Shown here: piece after piece, positions 32,916 to 44,170 of the stretch | Layout: each line of letters opens with the position of its first letter | How positions within the stretch are numbered: position 1 is the first letter of the stretch | Assembly (NCBI GenBank): GCA_003223935.1 | Contig: QHXQ01000024.1 | Span: 83,806-147,805 of the forward strand | Direction of reading: 5' to 3' | From: Acidobacteriota bacterium | GTDB lineage: Bacteria > Acidobacteriota > Blastocatellia > Pyrinomonadales > Pyrinomonadaceae | DNA: 64,000 nt | Notes under the pieces: model-generated | What the model was told of the DNA's origin: nothing | The model's database searches: none | What the model saw: only the letters and a program-made list of their open reading frames with translations | Program-made: the position numbers and the translations under genes

Positions 32916-34913
32916 ATGGCCGAGCAGACACCCAAGCGCCCCGCACGCATCCGGTTCGACGGACGCATCCTGTTTCTGACCGAAGACACGTCTTTGATTC
33001 GTCATCAACTCGAAGCTAAAGAAGACTTGACTTACGATCCCGGTCTGCCTTTGATGAACAACATCTCGACCGACGAGATCACGCCCGGCTGGGTCTGTTT
33101 CTATTACGACGAGACGCTGGGCGAGTATGTCTATGTCGGCATGCGCGAAGGCGCGGTGAAGAAAGACGAAGTGAAGCAGGGCGGCTTCGCGGTTGTCGTC
33201 TCAGGTCTGTCGAAGGGCTGCGGCTCGTCGCGCGAGACCGCGCCGTATGCGGAGCAGGCGGCCGGGATCAAACTCGTCATCGCCAAGACGATTGAGAAAA
33301 TCTACGGGCAGAACGCGCAGAACATCGGGCTGCTCACCTCAACCGACTTCTGTCTCATCGAACGCATCCGGCGCGGCGAAGAGATTCCGCTTCACGAGTT
33401 CACACGCGGGCTTGATCCGATCTCACAAGCAATCGTTGAGTACGGCGGCCTGTTCAACTACAACAAGGCGCGGCTTGCGGGCGAGGTCGCGCCGCCCGCG
33501 CTTGCGACGAAGCGGCGACCGATGAACATCGTCGAAAAGATCATCGCGCGGCATGCGTTCGTGCGCGCCGGCCAGATCGGCATCGAAGCGGTCAAGCCGG
33601 GCGATGCGCTCTTCGCTGTCGCGGACGTGCGCTTCTCGCACGAGTATGTAACGCCGATGGCTGAGTCGCTGTTCAAGCAAGCACTCGGCAAAGAGGCGCG
33701 CGTGACCGAGCCGGAATCGGTCTATGCCTTCCGCGATCATCTGACGTTTCTGGGCCGCGTCATGTCGGAAGAGAAACGCAAGCTGGGGTTGCTTGATCGC
33801 GCCAATGGTCTCGCGACAACGCAGGAGTCGTTCACAGACGAGCAGGGCATCAAACTCTACGGCGAGAATCCGGCGGGCGGCTCGGAGGCGATCTGTCACA
33901 ACGCTGTCGTCGAAGACTTGGCGCTCCCCGGTCAACTTGTGATCGGCACGGACTCGCACACCTGCATGGCCGGCGTGCTCGGTTGCTTCGCCTTCGGTGT
34001 CGGTTCGACCGACATGGCCAACGCTTGGTACACGAAGGACGTGCGCGTGCGTGTACCTGAAGTCGTGCGCTTCGTCTTGACCGGTCAGAAGCGCGCCGAC
34101 GTGTCCGCGAAAGATGTGATGCTCAAAATTCTTGCAACCGATTACATGAAAGAGGGCAAAGGCATCGGGCAAGTGTTGGAGTTCGCGGGCGACGGTTTGA
34201 AGGCTTGGCCGATTGACGAGCGCGCGACGCTTACAAACATGGCGGTTGAAGCCGGCGGCTTCACCGGCATCATCGAACCGGACGAGGTCACGCTTGAATA
34301 CTTGACGCGCATACGCGGCCTCGACGCCGACGAGGTGCGCAAAGGTTTCTTGCGGAGCGATGAGGATGCAGAGTACGCGGCCCGTTTTGAAATTGATCTC
34401 TCCGAGATTCGCCCGATGGTGGCGACGCCGGGCGACCCGCGCAACGGCGTCCCCATCAGCGACCTTAACGAAGAAGTTAAGATCGACACCGCTTACGGCG
34501 GCTCTTGCACCGGCGGCAAGATGGCGGATATGGATATGTATGCGGCTGTCTTGAAGCGCGCGGTTGAAGCGGGGCGGCGCGTCGCGCCGGGCGTGCATCT
34601 CTATCTACAATTCGGTTCGCAGAAGATCAAAGAGTATGCGCGCGCACGCGGCTACATCGAAATCTTCGAGCGCGCGGGCGCGGAGTTGATCGATCCGAGT
34701 TGCGGCGCGTGTATCAACGCCGGCCCCGGCGCGTCTAAGTCACCTGATCAAGTAACCGTGAGCGCGCAGAATCGTAACTTCCCCGGTCGCAGCGGCCCGG
34801 GCCAAGTTTATCTGGCGAGTCCTTACGTCGTCGCTGCCTCCGCGATTGCCGGGCACATCGTCGAGCCGGAAGAGTTTTTGCGCGCACCTGAAGCAGAGTT
34901 GGTGGGTGCGTGA
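32916..34913 (+). CDS. Aconitase-family hydratase with N-terminal swivel domain (permuted order)
   Basis: The start at 32916 follows AAGGAG and gives 665 residues; an upstream in-frame extension is not conserved-looking. Residues about 30-190 form the small swivel domain (NNISTDEITPGW, SKGCGSSRE). The three-part iron-sulfur domain follows (about 200-665). The cluster ligands are visible: C531 in G-G-S-C-T-G-G-K, and C596 and C599 in S-C-G-A-C-I-N-A-G. DSHTCMAG is also present. In AcnA and mitochondrial aconitase the swivel domain comes last, so the order here is reversed. It probably isomerises citrate and isocitrate for the TCA cycle, but isopropylmalate or homoaconitate activity is possible. 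Confidence 0.85.
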   Translation: MAEQTPKRPARIRFDGRILFLTEDTSLIRHQLEAKEDLTYDPGLPLMNNISTDEITPGWVCFYYDETLGEYVYVGMREGAVKKDEVKQGGFAVVVSGLSKGCGSSRETAPYAEQAAGIKLVIAKTIEKIYGQNAQNIGLLTSTDFCLIERIRRGEEIPLHEFTRGLDPISQAIVEYGGLFNYNKARLAGEVAPPALATKRRPMNIVEKIIARHAFVRAGQIGIEAVKPGDALFAVADVRFSHEYVTPMAESLFKQALGKEARVTEPESVYAFRDHLTFLGRVMSEEKRKLGLLDRANGLATTQESFTDEQGIKLYGENPAGGSEAICHNAVVEDLALPGQLVIGTDSHTCMAGVLGCFAFGVGSTDMANAWYTKDVRVRVPEVVRFVLTGQKRADVSAKDVMLKILATDYMKEGKGIGQVLEFAGDGLKAWPIDERATLTNMAVEAGGFTGIIEPDEVTLEYLTRIRGLDADEVRKGFLRSDEDAEYAARFEIDLSEIRPMVATPGDPRNGVPISDLNEEVKIDTAYGGSCTGGKMADMDMYAAVLKRAVEAGRRVAPGVHLYLQFGSQKIKEYARARGYIEIFERAGAELIDPSCGACINAGPGASKSPDQVTVSAQNRNFPGRSGPGQVYLASPYVVAASAIAGHIVEPEEFLRAPEAELVGA

Positions 34914-35503
34914 TGGCGCTACATTTTCTCGGCACGGCGGCGGATGTGACGGCGAAGCGCGAGAAGTATGCGCGCATCGAACGCGAGCGCCGTTTTCTAT
35001 TGCGCGAACTGCCGCCCGGCCTTGAGCGCAAATCGCCGCACACACAAATCTTCGATAACTACATCACGGGCACGCGCCTGCGCCTGCGCAAGATTCGTGA
35101 GCCATACAGACGCGAGTGGACTTGGAAGCTGTCGCAAAAGTTCGCGCCCGATCCGACAGATTTCTCGCGCACACTCATCAGCAACATCTATCTCTCGCAA
35201 TCCGAGTACGAGCAACTCGCCGTCTTCGAGGGCAACGAGATACGCAAGAACCGTTATCCATACCTGCACGAAGGGCGCACCTACTCGATTGACGTTTTTC
35301 TCGGCATGCTCTGGGGCTTGATCTTGGCGGAGACGGAGTTTGAGACCGACGAAGAGATGGACACGTTCACGCCGCCGGACTTCGTCGCCCTTGAAGTGAC
35401 CAACGACGAGATGTTCACCGGCGGCGCGCTCGTGCATCTGACGAGCGACGAGATTCGCGCTGAGTTGCAACGACGCGGCGAATTGAAGAACACACAGGCT
35501 TAA
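34913..35503 (+). CDS. CYTH-domain protein (triphosphate tunnel metalloenzyme-like)
   Basis: The ATG overlaps the aconitase stop by one base (TGATG), which suggests coupling. The 196-residue protein has I-E-R-E-R-R-F-L-L near residue 23, a variant of the CYTH ExExK signature. Charged strands typical of the tunnel follow: T-G-T-R-L-R-L-R-K-I-R and W-T-W-K-L-S-Q-K. CYTH enzymes hydrolyse inorganic or thiamine triphosphate or make cyclic nucleotides. Which reaction applies here is unknown. Confidence 0.75.
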   Translation: MALHFLGTAADVTAKREKYARIERERRFLLRELPPGLERKSPHTQIFDNYITGTRLRLRKIREPYRREWTWKLSQKFAPDPTDFSRTLISNIYLSQSEYEQLAVFEGNEIRKNRYPYLHEGRTYSIDVFLGMLWGLILAETEFETDEEMDTFTPPDFVALEVTNDEMFTGGALVHLTSDEIRAELQRRGELKNTQA

Positions 35504-35516
35504 ACTCGCGCCCCCG

Positions 35517-35993
35517 ATGCTCGCTTCAATGTCAACCCTCGCGCCCATCATCTACACCATCGGTCACGGTCGCCACCCTTGGGCGCACTTCCTCGCACTG
35601 CTCGAACGACACGGCATCGAGTTAGTCTGCGACGTGCGCAGCGTCGCACGCTCGCGTTGGCCGCAATACAACGGGCGCGTCCTTGAAGCTTCTTTACGTG
35701 CGGCGCGGATCGGCTACGAGTGGCTGCCCGAATGCGGCGGCAAAGTCGTTGCCCCGCCTGAAGACCTTGCGCGCGGACTCGACCGCATCATGGAACTCGC
35801 ATCGGACGCGCGCATCGCGCTCCTCTGCTCCGAGTCGCAACCTTTGACGACGCACGCACAGCCCCGCGCCAACTGCCACCGCGTCGGCCTGCTCTCACCG
35901 CCCTTGCGCGCACGCGGTGCACGCCTCATCCACATCCTGCCCGACGGTGCAGCGCTTGAAATCGACGAGACGACGCTGCCATCAATCTGGTGA
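35517..35993 (+). CDS. DUF488-family protein
   Basis: This protein of 158 residues (or 154 from ATG 35529) contains I-Y-T-I-G-H-G-R-H-P near the N-terminus and the D-V-R-S-V-A-R-S-R-W-P-Q-Y-N segment that defines DUF488. L-L-C-S-E-S-Q-P lies at about residue 100. Family members are small cytoplasmic proteins of unsettled function. The gene follows the CYTH gene by 13 bases and converges with the MFS gene, ending 13 bases from it. Confidence 0.8.
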   Translation: MLASMSTLAPIIYTIGHGRHPWAHFLALLERHGIELVCDVRSVARSRWPQYNGRVLEASLRAARIGYEWLPECGGKVVAPPEDLARGLDRIMELASDARIALLCSESQPLTTHAQPRANCHRVGLLSPPLRARGARLIHILPDGAALEIDETTLPSIW

Positions 35994-36006
35994 AAATTGA
36001 TCTTGA

Positions 36007-37305
36007 TCAATCACCTGTTGCTTCAGCCGCTTCGCTGTGTCGGTATTCGGCGGCGTGGGCGCGGGCGAAGTAGAGGTCGAGGAGGAAGCCTGTGAACATG
36101 ATGGCGGCGGCGACCCAGAAGGTGCGGTAGAGCGAGGTGTCGCTCAGGTTGTGCGGACGGCCGTCCGCGCCATAGTTGACCATCGCGCTGTAGATGAGCC
36201 AAGCGGCGAGCGTCGGCCCGACTGTGCGCGCGAGACTTGCGACCGACTGCGTGACGCCGAGCACGCCGCCCTGCTCGCCCGCGCCCGCGCTCTTTGAGAC
36301 GAGCGTTTGCAGCGTCGGCATCGTCAGAGAATTGCCGAGACCGAAAAGGCCGCCGACGATCAAGAGCGCCGCAAGGCCCACGCCCGGACTCATGAGCGGG
36401 ATGGCGAACAAACTCAGCGCGAAGAGGAACGTGCCGACGATGCTCAGTGGCAACTCGCCGTAACGCTTCGCCAGACGCCCGATCAGTCCGCCTTGAATGA
36501 GCGCACCGATGATGCCCACGTACATAAAGATGTAGCCATTGTGCGCGGCGTCGTAGCCGAAGCGATACATGGTGAAGAGCGCGAACGAAGAGGTCATGAT
36601 CGAGAAGGCGACGATGAACAGAAAGTAGATCAAGAGCAAGAAAGCGAGGCGCGGTTGACCGAGCGCGTTGATGAGTTGCGACCAACGACCTGTTGCGGCC
36701 GACGCGCGCGCCGGATGATCGGGCGTCACGGTTTCGGGCAGCGTGAAATAGAGCAGCATCGCGTTCAAGAAAGCCATCGTGCCCGCGAAGATGAACGGCA
36801 CGCTGATGCCCGGTATGTGATAACCAAAAGCGTTGATGTCCCACTTCGATAGCACGCCGCCGATGGCGGGGCCGAACGTGAAGCCCAGCCCGAACGCCGC
36901 GCCGATCATGCCCATGCCTTTGGCGCGATCCTTTTTCGTCGTCGTGTCGGCGACGTAAGCCTGCGCCGTCGAGATGTTCCCGCCCGTGATGCCGTCAATG
37001 ATGCGCCCCAAGAATAGCATCCACAACGCGGTCGCAAACCCCAAGATCAGAAAGCCCGCGCTCGTGCCCAGCAGACTTAGAAACAGAACGGGTCTGCGTC
37101 CATACTTGTCTGATAAACGCCCAAGGATCGGCGTGAAGATGAGTTGCATGACGGAGTAGGACGCAAACAACAACCCGACCATGCGCGGACTGGCGTTGAA
37201 CTTCGTGCCCTCGACGTAGTACGGCAACACGGGGATGACGATCCCAAACCCGATCAGATCGATGAAGACCGTAATGAAGATGACCAGCAGCGGCGAACGT
37301 TTCAT
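36007..37305 (-). CDS. MFS transporter, tetracycline-exporter (TCR/Tet) subfamily
   Basis: The start at 37305 (MKRSPLLVIFITVFIDLIGF) matches the family's N-terminus and gives 432 residues with twelve predicted helices. Motif A, G-R-L-S-D-K-Y-G-R-R-P, lies between helices 2 and 3. G-F-T-F-G-P-A-I-G-G in helix 5 is the drug:H+ antiporter motif C type. It probably exports small hydrophobic compounds; tetracycline specificity cannot be inferred. No Shine-Dalgarno precedes the ATG, because a heptad-repeat palindrome (37313-37391) ends 7 bases upstream of the start. Confidence 0.87.
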   Translation of the reverse strand: MKRSPLLVIFITVFIDLIGFGIVIPVLPYYVEGTKFNASPRMVGLLFASYSVMQLIFTPILGRLSDKYGRRPVLFLSLLGTSAGFLILGFATALWMLFLGRIIDGITGGNISTAQAYVADTTTKKDRAKGMGMIGAAFGLGFTFGPAIGGVLSKWDINAFGYHIPGISVPFIFAGTMAFLNAMLLYFTLPETVTPDHPARASAATGRWSQLINALGQPRLAFLLLIYFLFIVAFSIMTSSFALFTMYRFGYDAAHNGYIFMYVGIIGALIQGGLIGRLAKRYGELPLSIVGTFLFALSLFAIPLMSPGVGLAALLIVGGLFGLGNSLTMPTLQTLVSKSAGAGEQGGVLGVTQSVASLARTVGPTLAAWLIYSAMVNYGADGRPHNLSDTSLYRTFWVAAAIMFTGFLLDLYFARAHAAEYRHSEAAEATGD

Positions 37306-37312
37306 AAGAAAA

Positions 37313-37391
37313 CAGTGACGAGTGACGAGTGACAAATGACGAGTGGCAAGTTAAAAACAACTGCTTGCTCGTCGCTTGTCACTCGTCACTG
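37313..37391. repeat. Heptad-repeat palindrome (imperfect)
   Basis: Tandem 7-base words of the type AGTGACG and variants (37315-37350) face the complementary words at 37364-37391, around an A-rich loop. The arms differ by one repeat unit, so the pairing is imperfect. The structure lies between the DoxX stop (37397) and the MFS start (37305). It may also terminate the DoxX transcript, since T residues follow it on the minus strand. Confidence 0.85.
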
Positions 37392-37396
37392 CTTTT

Positions 37397-37840
37397 TTAC
37401 CATCTGCGTCCGCGCGAGTTGGCGATGGCGGCATCAATCGAAGCCCGCCCGCCGCCCGCGATGAGCAGTGCGAAGGTGATGCCGAGCAGCGCGATGTTGA
37501 ACTCGATGCCGGCCGGCAGAAAGAAACCGTGACTCAAGTGCACGCCGAAGAGCGCCGACAACATCACGCACGTAAGCAGGAACGCGCCGACGCGCGTGAG
37601 CAGGCCCGTGAGCACCAACGCGCCGCTGATGAGTTGCGCGAGCGCGGCTGCGCCCATCCAGAGCCACGCTGGACGCATGAAATGAAACGGCGGATCGAAG
37701 GCTGCAAACTTGGCTAAGCCGGGGCCGTTCCACGTGCCGAATACAAGTTGCAGTCCGTGCGCGATGAAGATGATGCCGAGCGCGAGACGGAGCGGCACAG
37801 TGATCCACGTCGGCGTGGTCGCGATCAATCGTCGGAACAT
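37397..37840 (-). CDS. DoxX-family membrane protein
   Basis: I place the start at ATG 37840 (MFRRLIATTPTWITVPLRL), behind AAGGA, which gives 147 residues. The longer upstream frame is arginine-rich noise. Four hydrophobic helices include L-A-L-G-I-I-F-I-A-H-G-L-Q-L-V-F-G, the DoxX family signature, and G-A-L-V-L-T-G-L-L-T-R-V-G-A. DoxX proteins are small inner-membrane proteins linked to redox or quinone functions in some species. Here the role is not defined by context. Confidence 0.82.
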   Translation of the reverse strand: MFRRLIATTPTWITVPLRLALGIIFIAHGLQLVFGTWNGPGLAKFAAFDPPFHFMRPAWLWMGAAALAQLISGALVLTGLLTRVGAFLLTCVMLSALFGVHLSHGFFLPAGIEFNIALLGITFALLIAGGGRASIDAAIANSRGRRW

Positions 37841-38091
37841 AACGGGTTCGTCCTTTCCGTCGTATGCGCGTCCGTTTCCGTCCAGTCGCGCGCAGCGAAG
37901 CACAGGCGAACGAGCAAAGACGCGCGCCCGCACCAACAGAGCTAGGACGACGCGAACCACGCCCGCGTCTCCTCTACTCGACGCAAACACAAGCTTTCAG
38001 TAACGAAGCTGTTTTATCACAGCTTACATTTCACGCGCCACGCGCGAGCGCAAGCAAACATAAAGCGGCCTCGATGTACGGGATAAAAATA

Positions 38092-38145
38092 GAGGGCGCG
38101 ACGGATCGCAAAAGACGCTAGTCTTCAGCGATCCGTCGCGCCCTC
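38092..38145 (-). terminator. Terminator hairpin downstream of the nucleotide cyclase
   Basis: A perfect 18-bp stem (38092-38109 with 38128-38145) surrounds an 18-base loop. On the minus strand it follows the cyclase stop (38224) by about 80 bases and is followed by a T-rich run (complement of ATAAAAATA). This is a good intrinsic terminator for that gene. Confidence 0.8.
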
Positions 38146-38223
38146 AATGACTGCGGTAGCCGACGCATCTCCTGCGCCGCCGTGCGACAGCTAGAGCAAA
38201 CTTATTCGCTCATGCGCCCTGCC

Positions 38224-39714
38224 TTAGGCGAGCACAAGTTCCGGCTCGCGCACGTCGCTCTCGGCATCGGGCGCGAACTCAACGGAATAAGTGACGACCG
38301 GCTCTGTTCGACCTTTGACGTGTATCTCGCCGTGCCGGCGTGTGGCGAACGAGCCGCGCACGGCGTCGTGCGTGTACTCGCTGATCAAGATGTCTGCGGC
38401 CAACTCTTTCGTGGCCGATTCAAGCCGCGCGGCCAAGTTGACCGTGTCGCCGATGGCCGTGAACTCAAGCCGTTTGCTCGAACCGATGTTGCCGACAATC
38501 GCGTAGCCCGAGTTGATGCCGATACCGATCCTGATCTGGCTGCGCCCTTCTAGTTCCCATTTCGCGCAGAGCCGGTGCACCTCTTGCTGCATCTCGATGG
38601 CGGCGCGCACCGCATGCTCTTCTTGATCCGGATCATCAACCGGCGCGCCGAACATAACCATCAAACCATCGCCGATGAATTTGTCGAGCGTGCCATGATG
38701 ACGAAAGATCACGTCCACCATGCACTCGAAGTATTCGTTCAAGAGTTCGACCACCTCTTCCGGCCGCAAACGCTCGGAGATGCCCGTGAAGCCGCGTATG
38801 TCTGAGAAGAGCACCGTCACACGACGACGACTGCCCGTCACCGTCGGCATCTGCCCGGAACTCAAGACCGTCTCCAAGACCTGCCCTGAGACGTAACGCG
38901 CAAACGCAGTCTTCACGGTCTCGCGCTCCTGCAAGCCCTCGGCCATTGCGTTGACCGCGCGCCCGACCGCGCCGAACTCATCTTCGCGCTTGATCTCGAC
39001 CCGCGTGTCCAGCTTGCCCGCGCCGATTGATTCGACCGCCTGCCTGAGCGCCAAGAGCGGCCGGCTGACTTGTGTCGCGCTTGCACCGGCGACGATCACG
39101 CCAAGCAGCGCGCCGACACACAATGAGAGCAGCAGGCCGATGAAGAGCGGGCGCATCTTCAGCGTCACGCGCTGCAAGGAATAGTCAACGCCGACCACAC
39201 AGACCGTCCGCCCCGCGCTGTCTTTGACGGGTGCGTAGGCGCTCAGCCAAGTGCCCCAAGCGTCTTCGTGCAAGTCGGTTTCGGCGTACACTTCGCCGTA
39301 CCTGACGGGCGTGCCGTTGATCCGCCGGTACACCTCGCCGACGTGCGACTTGTCCGCGAAACTCTCCTCCGCGTCCACGCCAAAGACGAGCACGTTCGGG
39401 TTCTCGGGCGCGGGCATCAGCGTATAGACCCACTTGATGTAAGTGTCGTCGCGGCGGTTGGCATCGCGCGCACGCCTGAGCGCCGCTTCGAGTTGATGGT
39501 ACGCGGGCGTGTTCTCGTCGTCGCGCGTATGCAACTGGCTGTGCAGGTCGCCGTCAATCAGCGTCGCGGTCGTGGCAGCGACGCTGAGAGCCTTAGCGCG
39601 CAGCGAGTCGTACATGGTACGCCGCGCGAGTTGATACTGCATCGCGAGCGACAGCCCATTGATGCCGAGGATGAAGAGCAGAAAGGTGAGCAGCAGACGG
39701 GTACGGTAGCGCAT
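38224..39714 (-). CDS. Membrane-bound class III adenylate/guanylate cyclase with HAMP domain
   Basis: This 496-residue protein starts after TAGGAG. One N-terminal helix (about 5-27), an extracytoplasmic sensor region (about 30-185) and a second helix (about 190-212) lead to a HAMP domain (about 213-265). The C-terminal cyclase catalytic domain (about 290-480) has the metal-binding aspartates in L-F-S-D-I-R-G-F and G-D-G-L-M-V-M-F-G, and A-I-G-D-T-V-N-L-A-A-R-L near the end. It probably makes cAMP in response to an external signal. The base-specificity residues cannot be assigned with confidence by eye. Confidence 0.88.
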   Translation of the reverse strand: MRYRTRLLLTFLLFILGINGLSLAMQYQLARRTMYDSLRAKALSVAATTATLIDGDLHSQLHTRDDENTPAYHQLEAALRRARDANRRDDTYIKWVYTLMPAPENPNVLVFGVDAEESFADKSHVGEVYRRINGTPVRYGEVYAETDLHEDAWGTWLSAYAPVKDSAGRTVCVVGVDYSLQRVTLKMRPLFIGLLLSLCVGALLGVIVAGASATQVSRPLLALRQAVESIGAGKLDTRVEIKREDEFGAVGRAVNAMAEGLQERETVKTAFARYVSGQVLETVLSSGQMPTVTGSRRRVTVLFSDIRGFTGISERLRPEEVVELLNEYFECMVDVIFRHHGTLDKFIGDGLMVMFGAPVDDPDQEEHAVRAAIEMQQEVHRLCAKWELEGRSQIRIGIGINSGYAIVGNIGSSKRLEFTAIGDTVNLAARLESATKELAADILISEYTHDAVRGSFATRRHGEIHVKGRTEPVVTYSVEFAPDAESDVREPELVLA

Positions 39715-39888
39715 CGTTGACTCCTAAATCGTCGTGTGTTGGATTTCCGGCCGCGAGGTTGTGAGGGCGTGATCTAGGGACGTGGATCGTGGCCGCTAGA
39801 CGCTGGGGCAACAGGCGGGCGCGTGTTAACGCCGCCAAACCATCTTAGAGGGCGCAGCGGAAACTTGCAATCATAAAATTTTCTGGCC

Positions 39889-39917
39889 TTGCTGAATGAA
39901 TGCTCATTCAGTATGAT
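39889..39917 (+). promoter_or_regulatory. Sigma-70-type promoter with FadR-like operator in the spacer
   Basis: TGAATGAATGCTCATTCA at 39893-39910 is an 18-bp palindrome. It matches the Bacillus subtilis FadR (TetR-family) consensus TGAATGAMTANTCATTCA at all but one position. It lies between TTGCTG (39889-39894, -35) and TATGAT (39912-39917, -10), with a 17-base spacer. A bound repressor would block RNA polymerase. The downstream genes are fadN, fadA and fadE homologues, the same set controlled by FadR in Bacillus. Confidence 0.85.
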
Positions 39918-39967
39918 AGGCGCGCCTCGTTGATCTATCTCCCGTTGCTGAAAGGTCACACGTCTTT

Positions 39968-42376
<2,409 letters not shown>

Positions 42377-42377
42377 G

Positions 42378-42448
42378 TTCAAAGTTGCAGGTTCAAGGTC
42401 AAACGAAACTTTGAACCTTGAACCTGCAACTTTGAATCTTGAACTTTG
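42378..42448. repeat. Heptad-repeat palindrome inside the fad operon
   Basis: A perfect 22-bp inverted repeat (42378-42399 with 42415-42436) has a 15-base loop. The right side continues as 7-base words of the type CTTTGAA to within a few bases of the next ATG (42453). The structure starts two bases after the fadN stop, so it fills the whole fadN-ybaK gap and leaves no room for a Shine-Dalgarno sequence. Confidence 0.9.
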
Positions 42449-42452
42449 AACG

Positions 42453-42926
42453 ATGAATTTTCCTGTCACCCCGGCGGTGCGCGTGTTGCGCGAACATAAA
42501 GTTGAGTTCGTGCCGCATCTATACGATTACGAGGAGCGCGGCGGGACGCGCCACTCGGCTGCGGCGTTGGGCGTGGACGAGCACGCGGTGGTGAAGACTC
42601 TGGTGTTGGAGACGGACGCGCGCAAAGCCCTGATCATGTTGATGCACGGCGACCGCGAGGTTTCGACGAAGCAGTTGGCGCGCACGCTCAAGGTGAAGAG
42701 CGTGCAGCCCTGTGAGCCGGCGACGGCGCAGAAGCACACGGGCTACTTGGTCGGCGGCACGTCGCCCTTCGGCACGCGCGCGAAGTTGCCCGTTTACGTC
42801 GAGCGCACGATCTTCGAGTTGCCACGGATTTACATCAACGGCGGCAAGCGCGGCTTCTTAGTTGAGATCGAGCCGCGCGTGCTCAGCGAGTTATTGCCGG
42901 TTGAAGAAGTTGAAGTCGCCATCTGA
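42453..42926 (+). CDS. ybaK: YbaK/EbsC-type aminoacyl-tRNA deacylase
   Basis: This 157-residue protein has the typical length and fold order of YbaK: T-P-A-V-R-V-L-R-E-H-K-V-E-F near the start, V-V-K-T-L-V-L-E at about residue 46, and the G-T-S-P-F-G-T-R-A-K-L-P-V-Y segment at about 103-116. These enzymes hydrolyse Cys-tRNA(Pro) or other mischarged tRNAs. It has no metabolic link to fatty-acid oxidation yet lies between fadN and fadA on the same strand. The upstream palindrome may mark a past insertion or regulate its translation. Confidence 0.88.
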   Translation: MNFPVTPAVRVLREHKVEFVPHLYDYEERGGTRHSAAALGVDEHAVVKTLVLETDARKALIMLMHGDREVSTKQLARTLKVKSVQPCEPATAQKHTGYLVGGTSPFGTRAKLPVYVERTIFELPRIYINGGKRGFLVEIEPRVLSELLPVEEVEVAI

Positions 42927-42956
42927 AGGTGCGGGAGATTGGTTCGAGGCAAAGTT

Positions 42957-44138
42957 ATGAAAGATGCAGTTATCGTGTCGGCCGTGCGGACGGCCGTGGG
43001 CAAAGCGCCGAAGGGGACGTTGAGATACACGCGCCCCGACGAGATGGGCGCGGTCGTGATCAAAGAAGCACTCAAGCGCGCGGCGGGCGTCGAACCGTCG
43101 GACGTTGAAGATGTAATCATGGGCTGCGCGATGCCGGAGGCGGAGCAGGGGATGAACGTCGCGCGGGCGGCGGCGATTCGCGCGGGGCTGCCGGTGGAGA
43201 CGAGCGCGATGACAATCAATCGCTTCTGCTCGTCGGGTCTGCAAGCAATCGCCATCGCGGCGGATCGGGTGCGGACGGGCAGCGCCGAGACGGTCGTCGC
43301 GGGCGGACTCGAAACGATGTCTTTGATCCCGATGGGCGGGCACATCATTCGCCCGAACCCGTACTTGGTCGAGCACTATCCCGACTTCTATCTCAACATG
43401 GGTCTCGCCACCGAGAACGTCGCGCGCAAGTACGAAGTCGCGCGCGCGGAGCAGGATGAATTTGCGCTGCGCTCTCATCAACGCGCGGCTGCCGCACAAG
43501 ACACTGGCAAGTTCGATGATGAGATCGTGCCGCTCGATGTGACGCTTGAAGAGTTGGACGAGCGCGGCCGGAAGCAGCAGCGCGAAGTGACATTCACGAA
43601 AGACGAGGGTGTCAGGCGCGACACGTCGGCTGAATCGCTCGCCAAGTTGAAGCCAGCGTTTCACGCGCAGGGCACGATCACGGCAGGCAACGCTTCGCAG
43701 ATGTCTGATGGCGCAGCCGCCGCAGTCATCATGTCGGATGCCCGCGCGAAAGAATTGGGCCTCCGACCGCTCGCGCGTTTCATCGCCTATGCGACCGCCG
43801 GTTGTCCGCCCGAAGAGATGGGCATCGGCCCCGTCTATGCGATCCCGAAGGCGCTCAGGCTCGCCGGTCTCACGCTTGATCAAATTGATGTGATCGAACT
43901 GAACGAAGCCTTCGCCGCGCAGTCGCTCGCAGTCATCAAAACGCTGGGCCTTGATCCAGAACGGGTCAACGTCAACGGCGGCGCAATCGCGCTCGGACAT
44001 CCGTTGGGCTGCACCGGCGCGAAGTTAACCGCCACCATCTTGCGCGAACTCGCACGCCGCGACGGCCGCTACGCAATGGTCACGATGTGCGTCGGCGGCG
44101 GCATGGGCGCAGCCGGAATTTTTGAACGCATCGCATAA
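42957..44138 (+). CDS. fadA: Acetyl-CoA C-acyltransferase (thiolase, FadA)
   Basis: The ATG at 42957 ([20 protein letters not shown]) matches thiolase N-termini and gives 393 residues. The nucleophile C91 is in N-R-F-C-S-S-G-L-Q. The second catalytic region is [10 protein letters not shown], and the third is [11 protein letters not shown]. The enzyme cleaves 3-ketoacyl-CoA with CoA, the last step of the beta-oxidation cycle. It lies 30 bases after ybaK and 32 bases before fadE. Confidence 0.93.
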   Translation: MKDAVIVSAVRTAVGKAPKGTLRYTRPDEMGAVVIKEALKRAAGVEPSDVEDVIMGCAMPEAEQGMNVARAAAIRAGLPVETSAMTINRFCSSGLQAIAIAADRVRTGSAETVVAGGLETMSLIPMGGHIIRPNPYLVEHYPDFYLNMGLATENVARKYEVARAEQDEFALRSHQRAAAAQDTGKFDDEIVPLDVTLEELDERGRKQQREVTFTKDEGVRRDTSAESLAKLKPAFHAQGTITAGNASQMSDGAAAAVIMSDARAKELGLRPLARFIAYATAGCPPEEMGIGPVYAIPKALRLAGLTLDQIDVIELNEAFAAQSLAVIKTLGLDPERVNVNGGAIALGHPLGCTGAKLTATILRELARRDGRYAMVTMCVGGGMGAAGIFERIA

Positions 44139-44170
44139 CAGCAAACAAGAAACGAAAGGATAAGCAACTT

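Noticed and set aside
33423..34598. 391-codon open frame antisense to aconitase
   Set aside because: The sense strand encodes a clear aconitase through the whole interval; the antisense product has no recognisable motif.
42891..44000. 369-codon open frame antisense to fadA
   Set aside because: Thiolase motifs are intact on the plus strand and the antisense frame is a composition shadow.
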